Assembly: GCA_023014335.1 (NCBI GenBank)
Contig: JAECYW010000003.1
Span: 1,674,001 to 1,738,000, forward strand
DNA length: 64,000 nt
Reading direction: 5' to 3'
From: Galerina marginata
Taxonomy: Eukaryota > Basidiomycota > Agaricomycetes > Agaricales > Galerinaceae
Part shown: piece by piece, positions 57,833-64,000 of the stretch
Position numbering within the stretch: the first letter of the stretch is position 1
How the letters are laid out: every line of letters starts with the position of its first letter
The notes under the pieces: model-generated
The model's database searches: none
Told to the model about the DNA's origin: nothing
The model's input: the letters and a program-made list of their open reading frames with translations, nothing else
Position numbers and translations under genes: made by a program

Positions 57833-58060
57833 AGAGGACAATCACGGCGGTTTACGTAAGCGTATGCGCACACACGCTGCGCCGCTGCGGCACAGCTCCT
57901 CCTCCTGCAACACCTCGTGGAAATATCTATTTCTGCCTTGTTCTCACCTTCTGCCTGGTTTTTATATAAGTAACAGAAGTGTCTCTCGTCCCATGTCTTC
58001 CCAACGTTTCCCGTACCAAATTCTGCCTTGGGTCGGACTTGCTTTACCGTGACACGTTCC

Positions 58061-60361
58061 ATGTCGTCAAATCCGCCTCGCCACCCCAGGGATAGTTCTG
58101 CTACGGCTATTACTCCGCAGGATATCGCCTCTGCAGAGAGTGTCCAAGAACTCAAACTATTGAAGGACGGATCCCGTGTTATTTACACCGTCGGCCCTAT
58201 CTACAAATCTGGCGATCACAACACCTCCGCGTTATGGGTAGCAGAAACCTTCGTGGAGGGCAGCGCTCGTCAGATTACCTCTGGGACGAACCGCGACTTT
58301 TCTCCTTCATTCCACCCTACGTCTTCCAACCAAATATTTTTTCTTTCCGATAGGGATGAAGCAGGCAGCTCAGCACACCTTTTTACTATGTTCCTCTCCG
58401 GTACAGACTCTTATGCCGAGACAAGTGTCAAAGCTGTTCTGGAATTGGAAGATCTCCAAGGCGTAGCCTCGTATTCGGTTTCTCCTGATGGGAATTTTCT
58501 CGCCTTCACAGTGGAGACCAAATCATCGAAAAAGGGAGAAAAGGAAGCTATCTCGTTTTGGAGGGAGAATAAACATTATAATACCCTTAACCTCCTTGAT
58601 TTACGCCAATCTTCGAAGACGTTGGTTTTTTTAACCTTGTTTTTGTGACTAATGTTGATTTTCCGTTCATCGCAGGATGCGGACTTTGGTATCTGTAGAC
58701 AACCACGTCAGCTCCTTTTCTTGGAGTCCCGACAGTACTTCCATTGTCTATCGGTTGGTAAGTCATCTTGACGCCGAAGCGCGTTCTTCCCCCATGGAGG
58801 AAAAAATCGTCTCCATTTCTTCAGGAGTAACTCGCGACGCTTTTCAATATACCCGGCAACTCAACAGCAACACCATCTGGAGAGAACACGGAGACTTGAT
58901 TTTCCTACAGGCCGTTAATCCTTCCGAGTTATGTTCTGTTACAGCTCTATGGTCACGAGAGTCCACTGGAAACTCACCTGCCAAGCGTTTGGCATACGGA
59001 GAACACAACGACGTTAATGGCCTCGTAGACATTGGTTCAAAATCGCAATACGCTGTCGAGGTCGCCGAAAATCTTATCACCAAGTTCGACGTTTATGGCG
59101 AGGACAACAACCACTTCACAGCTTTTCAAACTACAGTCGATTATGCCATGGGGTATGAATGGGATATGGTTCTTACCAATGACGGGAAGTACATCTTCGC
59201 GACGACGAAGAGTTCAGCCGTTTCTGGTGAACTTGGGAACATCTGGTCTGGGGTCACGGAATTTGGAAAGGAAGGAGTACTCTCAAAGAAATTATCAGCT
59301 CACCACGCCTGGTTTAATTTAAAAGTAGCCCCGGACACGAAACCGTTTTACTGGACAGGTTCTGATGAGATGAAACTGGAGGGAGTAATTAGTTTCCCCC
59401 GAGGTGTTGAATTGAAAAATTTGCCGACCGTCATTGTCGCACATGGTGGACCGAGCTCGTAAGTCGTATTTTATACTGGGTGTAGGGATTGGATGGCTGC
59501 TAACAGTGAGCACCCCGTTTTTACGATTTAGTCGAGATACATTGGGTCTTGCATTTTGTGGGTCAATATTAATGATCTTGCGTCATGGTAATCTGATATT
59601 CGGTAGCTTTTGCGAGCTGGCGCCTATTTTTAGCAACACACGGATATCTCGCGCTTTCTCCGAATTATCGTGGAAGTAAGCCGCCGTGCCTTTCCATCTA
59701 CTCTTTGTTACAGATTGATTATGTATAACAAGGTACTGGACGAGGAGACTCGTTTGCTATGGCTGCAAGTGGCGGAGTGGGTGGAATAGAATGGTCGGAC
59801 ATCGAGACTATGATAGAAGAAGGCATTTCGCAAGGAATCGTTGATCCCGAGCGTATTGGTATCGCTGGGTACAGTCAAGGTGGATTCCTCGCGGCGCTAG
59901 GCTGCACCCGGCCCAATAATAAGTTTAAAGTCGGGGTTGTTGGGGCAGGAGTCAGCGACTGGGGGATCTTGGCTGCTACGTCGGATTTGCCAGATGTCGA
60001 GGTCAGTTTTAGACACCACTGGGAGTGAGATTCTAAAGGCTAAATAACGATTTTCCATTAGGCTGATCTGGGTGGTGGCGCGCCATGGAAATACGGCAAA
60101 CCTCATTACTTGAGGGGCAGTCCGCTCAAGGACGTCAAAAACGTGACGGCACCTATCCTCATTTTACACGGAAAAGATGATGCGAGAGTGCCTCTAACCC
60201 AAGGGGTAGCTTTGTTCCGCGGAATAGAGCGCGAAGCCAAGCCTACAGTCCCTCCAAAGCTCGTCGTTTACCCGCGTGAAGGGCACATCTTCGAGGAGCG
60301 CGGTAATGCTGAAGACATTCTACGGCGACTTCTTGAGCACATCGATAAGTACCTAAAGTGA
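58061..60361 (+). CDS. S9 prolyl oligopeptidase-family peptidase (acylaminoacyl/dipeptidyl-peptidase-like)
   Basis: Five or six exons, ATG at 58061, TGA at 60359-60361, about 680 residues. The N-terminal half is a beta-propeller with WD-like repeats: QITSGTNRDFSPSFHPTSSNQIFFLSDRDEAG, VSPDGNFLAFTVE, SSFSWSPDSTSIVYR and WDMVLTNDGKYIFATT. The alpha/beta hydrolase half has PTVIVAHGGPSS, then by splicing FASWRLFLATHGYLALSPNYRG and GRGDSFAMAASGGVGGIEWSD. The nucleophile motif is AGYSQGGF (Ser 59873-59875). The other triad residues are in HGKDDARVP (Asp 60179-60181) and REGHIF (His 60284-60286). Family S9C-type enzymes remove dipeptides or acyl-amino acids from short peptides. No signal peptide is visible, so it is probably cytosolic. 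The frame near 59540-59600 is restored only if the GTGGGT at about 59557 is used as donor. Confidence 0.9.
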
Positions 60362-60467
60362 TTGTTGCTGCGTGGAAATGGTCTAACATTGAAGCATGAC
60401 GATGCGTATATAACAGGGCTGCAGAGTAGTATAGTTGTATCAATAGAATCTACTTCTGGGGCTGTGA

Positions 60468-61507
60468 TTAGTTCTCGATGCTCTGCCTTGGGTAACCCAT
60501 GTATCTTCGCCAGGTCATGACCACAACCACTGCGCACATCATGCCCAGAGCAAGCACAATAAGGGCTGAAGCAATGACCTCGGGCTGGGGCTTTTTTACC
60601 ATCGCACGCCCAGATAATGTAGGGGAAGGCGTTAGAGACTGGCCCCAGGGAGTCATCACCATGGCCATGAAGAATACGACAAAAGCCCTGAAATATGGGC
60701 GTCTTCAGACATCTCATGATATTATTAAAATCTTGAAGCCCCTCACCAAAAGGTCCAGACGGATGGAATTGACAACGCGATCCATGGATTCAACGCCAAT
60801 GGTGTTCCCCTCATAGCACGCGCGTCCTAAGTGAGAGAATTAAATTATTCAGAGAACAGTCCTAGAGCACCAGCAAAAAATTGATGAACTTACCGACATC
60901 AGCCTATCTGGTCCTCCAGGGTTCTCTAAAATCGCCTGATAGCATAATATCGCGACGGTTTGTAAAATAATCGAAATGAACAAGGACATGATTGTCATGT
61001 AAATAACCGCGCCAAGCAAAATCCAATTCCCGTTGAAGAATATCTGCATCATACTGAACGCGAGACTGCAGATAATTTATTAGGTCGTTAACATAAGAAA
61101 CGGGAAAATCACAAACGTGAGCAATATCGTAATCATTTTGATCTTGGTTTTGGCGTCTTTTATCAAGTGTTCTAAATATAGGACTGCTCCTACGTCCGTC
61201 ATGCGGTTAAACGTGTAGCGATGCAGGCGTGGTTGCCAAAACAAGAGAGGCTCGACGAGAAGAGCGAAGGGTACAACATTTAGGATAGAAGATGTGCCTG
61301 TCACTATGCGGCGCAAATGGGACGGGATGTCGATACACGGCAGGATGGACGGCAAGAAGCGATTAAAGGTCTGGGCGACCAAACACTGCCTCCGCGGCAC
61401 CGCTAAGGGTTTTAGGTCAGATGTATGCAACCAAATTTCTGATACGGTGCACCTTGAACCTCGGCGTCGTTGACAATGTTTTCCGCTTCGTCAGGAAAGT
61501 GGGACAT
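60468..61507 (-). CDS. Multi-pass membrane protein of unknown function
   Basis: Minus-strand gene of about five exons; ATG at 61505-61507, stop TAA at 60468-60470, about 300 residues. The first exon is short and acidic (MSHFPDEAENIVNDAEVQ). It is spliced to VPRRQCLVAQTFNRFLPSILPCID, then a hydrophobic segment (LNVVPFALLVEPLLFW), ITILLTFVIFPFLML, WILLGAVIYMTIMSLFISIIL, a loop with CYEGNTIGVESMDRVVNSIRLDLL, GAFVVFFMAMVMTPWG and a last segment VIASALIVLALGMMCAVVVVMTW. That gives about five transmembrane helices. I do not recognise the family. Its 3' end is 106 bp from that of the convergent peptidase gene. Confidence 0.7.
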
Positions 61508-62699
61508 GGGGGCTGGAAGTCAGGTAGTTATGAGTGAGAAGTTATAGGTTGGTGATTTTATATACTGTATTCCAATAGACGCTCGTTCAACCGGAATGGC
61601 TATGTAACGAAGGTCGGCGCTAAAGTCCGCACCAAATCGCCGGTCCAACCTGAGTTGCTTATGTAGCCTACTCAGTGAAAACATATTGCATTCCATCTTA
61701 TTAGGCAGGGTTGTCAAGTTCCAATGCTTTCTCAATGACAGGTTTGTGATGACGACGCGAAATGTACTCTTTTCTCTTCACACTTTCGAACATCAGCTTA
61801 CTCTTAAACCACAGTCAGGTGCATCACAGCGGAGAAGGTCGAACTCTTCTATGGTTGTTTCCCAGCTGTGGTCAGCTCATAAATTGTCTTCCTTTACCTC
61901 TAGGACCCTTCGTTTACGGAGCCGTGACGGCTGCCCTCCCTCAGCGGTCGTCGTTGTGTTTGGAAGAGTTGACGTTGGTTGTTCAAACTCCTCGAGTGAT
62001 TAGCGCGATTCGTCGGCCTGGGATTCGGGTGCGTCGTTTTCTTCCCTCATCCTCACTTTCCTCTTCAGTGTCCCTATCTCTTTGATTGGTTGTATTTTGG
62101 GCCGGGGTGGTTCCAACGATGGCGTCACTAAGGGTACAATTGTGAGTTCAAAGGATTATAGGTAGAGTATCACTGACCGTAGTGCCATCCTTGTAGGAAG
62201 GTCCATCAGAAATTGGTAAAGCTGGACCATCGCGGCTTTTCTCCCAGGCCTTCCCAGGTAAGAAAGTGGAAGAACATGCGAGAAGTTCGGTTCTCCCCCA
62301 ATGAAGTGGTATCCAAAGAGAGAGAAAACGAGAAAAAAACATAAATCCAGGAGGGAAGGGAAGGATCGAAAGATTTTTGCCCGTATACCGGAAGTTCAGG
62401 TGGCTATGTATGTTCTGGTTCAAGCTTGGACGGAGTCGGACGAACAGAATCCAGACGGAAGACAGATGATGAGCAGACTTCTTAAATCTTTGAAAAAACT
62501 TGCTTGTGAGGGATAGGTTACACAACTTGACACGACCACCTTGTATCACAACTTGTATGGTCGGAAGCTACATACTACTCGAGTAAGTACCAGTTGTTAT
62601 GCTGCCGAGGTCACGCGAGAGATCGCGAATGCCGCTTTAATATTTTTTCCCACTCTCTGACCAACTCCAGGCACGCGCCTGCGCCTTGCCCTTTGCCCG
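61508..62699. other. Divergent gap before IleRS
   Basis: Both flanking genes read outward. On the minus strand at about 61998-62260 two short blocks, AWEKSRDGPALPISDGPSY and SLEPPRPKIQPIKEIG, can be joined by a canonical intron into a protein-like tail, but I find no convincing upstream exons. Frames on the plus strand near 61686-62085 have no domain. The right end should hold the IleRS promoter. Confidence 0.35.
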
Positions 62700-64000
62700 A
62701 TGACTGTGCGTGGCCTTTGGTCATGGAACACATTCCACACGCAATGTATGCTTCGAGGACAGATCCTATCTCGTTGCTTTTCAGCCAAACCTGCAGTCAA
62801 TGATGCGGACAACAAGGCGTACTCGGGGACTCTACTCTTGCCAAAAACACATTTTCCGTTGAGGGCTAACTTGAAGGATACGGAAGACACTTACAGGAAC
62901 TTGACATGCGAGTCTTTGTATAGGTGGCAGGTAAGCTGGGGGAATACTCAAACTGATAGATGTGACGCTAATGAAACGCTTTTATAGTGGGCTAACGTCC
63001 AGGGACCAGTTTTCGTTCTGCATGATGGGCCTCCATACGCCAACGGTGATTTGCATATGGGTACGCGATCTTTCCTCGAGCAATGAAACGAGGTTTTCTG
63101 AAATCCCGTAACTCCTCGTAGGCCATGCTTTGAATAAAATCATCAAGGACATCATCAACCGCTTTCACCTTTCTCAAGGCCGTAAAATCCAGTGTGCCAC
63201 AATTTCACGCTCTTTCTTCAAGCCAATACTGAAATGAGGCGTCAGTTACGTTCCAGGGTGGGACTGCCATGGACTGCCGATCGAGAATAAGGCGATGAAA
63301 GAGATGAAGGTGGGTAGTACCTCTTCTTTAGTTTCCCAAGTCAGGTTGGCGAATATATGCAGCGGAGTCCACTCGACACGCCAGCTTCGGTGATTCGAAC
63401 AGGGGCCAAAGCCACAGCACTGCGGGAGATTGACTCTCAGAGGGAACAGTTCCGACCTTTAGCGGTCATGGCGGATTGGCATTCCAAGGACAGGACATAT
63501 CGTACCCTCGGTACGCGAGTTTGTCTCTTTTCGTTCTTCAGTACAATGATTAAATTTTCAATCTTTGCTCTCAGATCGTCAATACGAAATAAGACAGCTT
63601 CGAATCTTTCAAAAGATGGTTGAGAAAGGTCTTCAAGGTTCATCAAACCGTTCTAGCAACTCTGTTTACCAATTTCATCTTACAGGCCAAATATACCGAC
63701 AACATCGACCTGTGCACTACTCTCCGTCTTCACATTCAGCCTTGGCGGAGGCAGAATTGGAATATAAAGATGACCACGTATCCCACTCCGTTTACGTCAC
63801 TTTTGACCTCGACACCAATGCGATTTTCAAGAACAACACTCTGCAGGAATTAATTTTAGCCGAAGCCAAAGTTCAACTGCTGGTGTGGACGACTACACCA
63901 TGGACACTAACAGCTAACATGGTTCGTACGCGTCCCATTTTCATTACCGTATGCCTATTAAACTTTTTAAAGGGTATTGCTGTCCACGAAGAACTTCTAT
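62700..64000 (+). CDS. ISM1: Mitochondrial isoleucyl-tRNA synthetase, 5' part
   Basis: The gene starts at the ATG at 62700 and runs off the right edge. [20 protein letters not shown] and RCFSAKP form an Arg-rich, acid-poor presequence with a likely mitochondrial cleavage site. The class I synthetase core follows: [32 protein letters not shown], where HMGH is the HIGH motif, then [14 protein letters not shown] and [16 protein letters not shown]. Further exons give [46 protein letters not shown], and the editing-domain approach [17 protein letters not shown] and GIAVHEELL. The sequence is of bacterial/mitochondrial IleRS type, which charges tRNA-Ile in the matrix. An intron (63061-63121) splits the Gly codon of the HIGH motif. 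The KMSKS loop should lie beyond the window. Confidence 0.92.

Noticed and set aside
1..64000. CRISPR arrays, rRNA or bacterial-type operons
   Set aside because: No regularly spaced repeats of 25-40 bp, no rRNA-like conserved blocks, and gene structure is clearly eukaryotic.

Overview
The window looks like nuclear DNA of a filamentous basidiomycete, most likely an Agaricomycete. Nearly every conserved gene is cut by many short GT-AG introns of about 50-70 bases. The gene set fits this: a HET-domain protein, a NACHT STAND NTPase with an agaric-type N-terminus, F-box and BTB families, an Iks1 kinase, a Ham1-like protein, and two tandem family-5 cellulases with fungal CBM1 modules. I saw no rRNA, tRNA or CRISPR. 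Organism assignment is inference from content.

Layout, left to right. The tail of a purine-cytosine permease (1-220) is followed by an Iks1-type kinase (minus, 596-3930). A non-autonomous hAT-like transposon of 849 bp (4148-4996), with an 8-bp target duplication, sits in the kinase's upstream region. Then come a BTB/POZ protein (5921-7036), exocyst subunit Sec5 (8175-11959), a small inverted-repeat element (12420-12794), glutamate decarboxylase (13053-15400), a convergent MFS anion:cation symporter (15521-18181), a coiled-coil protein with a J-like tail (18914-20911) and a low-complexity protein (21649-22314).

The centre is more accessory. An F-box pseudogene (about 22700-23330) is a decayed copy of the intact F-box gene at 37155-38646. 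Beside it lies an unusually AT-rich JmjC-type gene (23499 to about 27995) containing an expanded hexanucleotide coding repeat. A C-rich gene-poor stretch follows (27996-29910), then a VIT + VWA protein (29911-32973), a HET protein with a long acidic insert (33874-36192), a possible tiny multi-exon gene, the intact F-box gene, a 39-residue tandem-repeat protein (39536-40789) and a NACHT protein (42024-44578).

The right third holds a Ham1-like protein (44815-48751), two GH5-CBM1 endoglucanases in tandem (49238-51334 and 52535-54580), a gene-poor stretch with a second terminal-inverted-repeat element (56896-57832), an S9 prolyl-oligopeptidase-family peptidase (58061-60361), a multi-pass membrane protein (60468-61507) and the start of mitochondrial isoleucyl-tRNA synthetase (62700 to the edge).

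The housekeeping genes (IKS1, SEC5, GAD, peptidase, IleRS) are unrelated and show no pathway cluster. The cellulase pair is the only obvious functional pairing, for extracellular cellulose breakdown. The HET-F-box-repeat protein-NACHT stretch resembles the fast-evolving self/non-self repertoire of fungi. The best candidates for something undescribed are the JmjC gene with its repeat, the three inverted-repeat elements, and the HET protein with its acidic insert.
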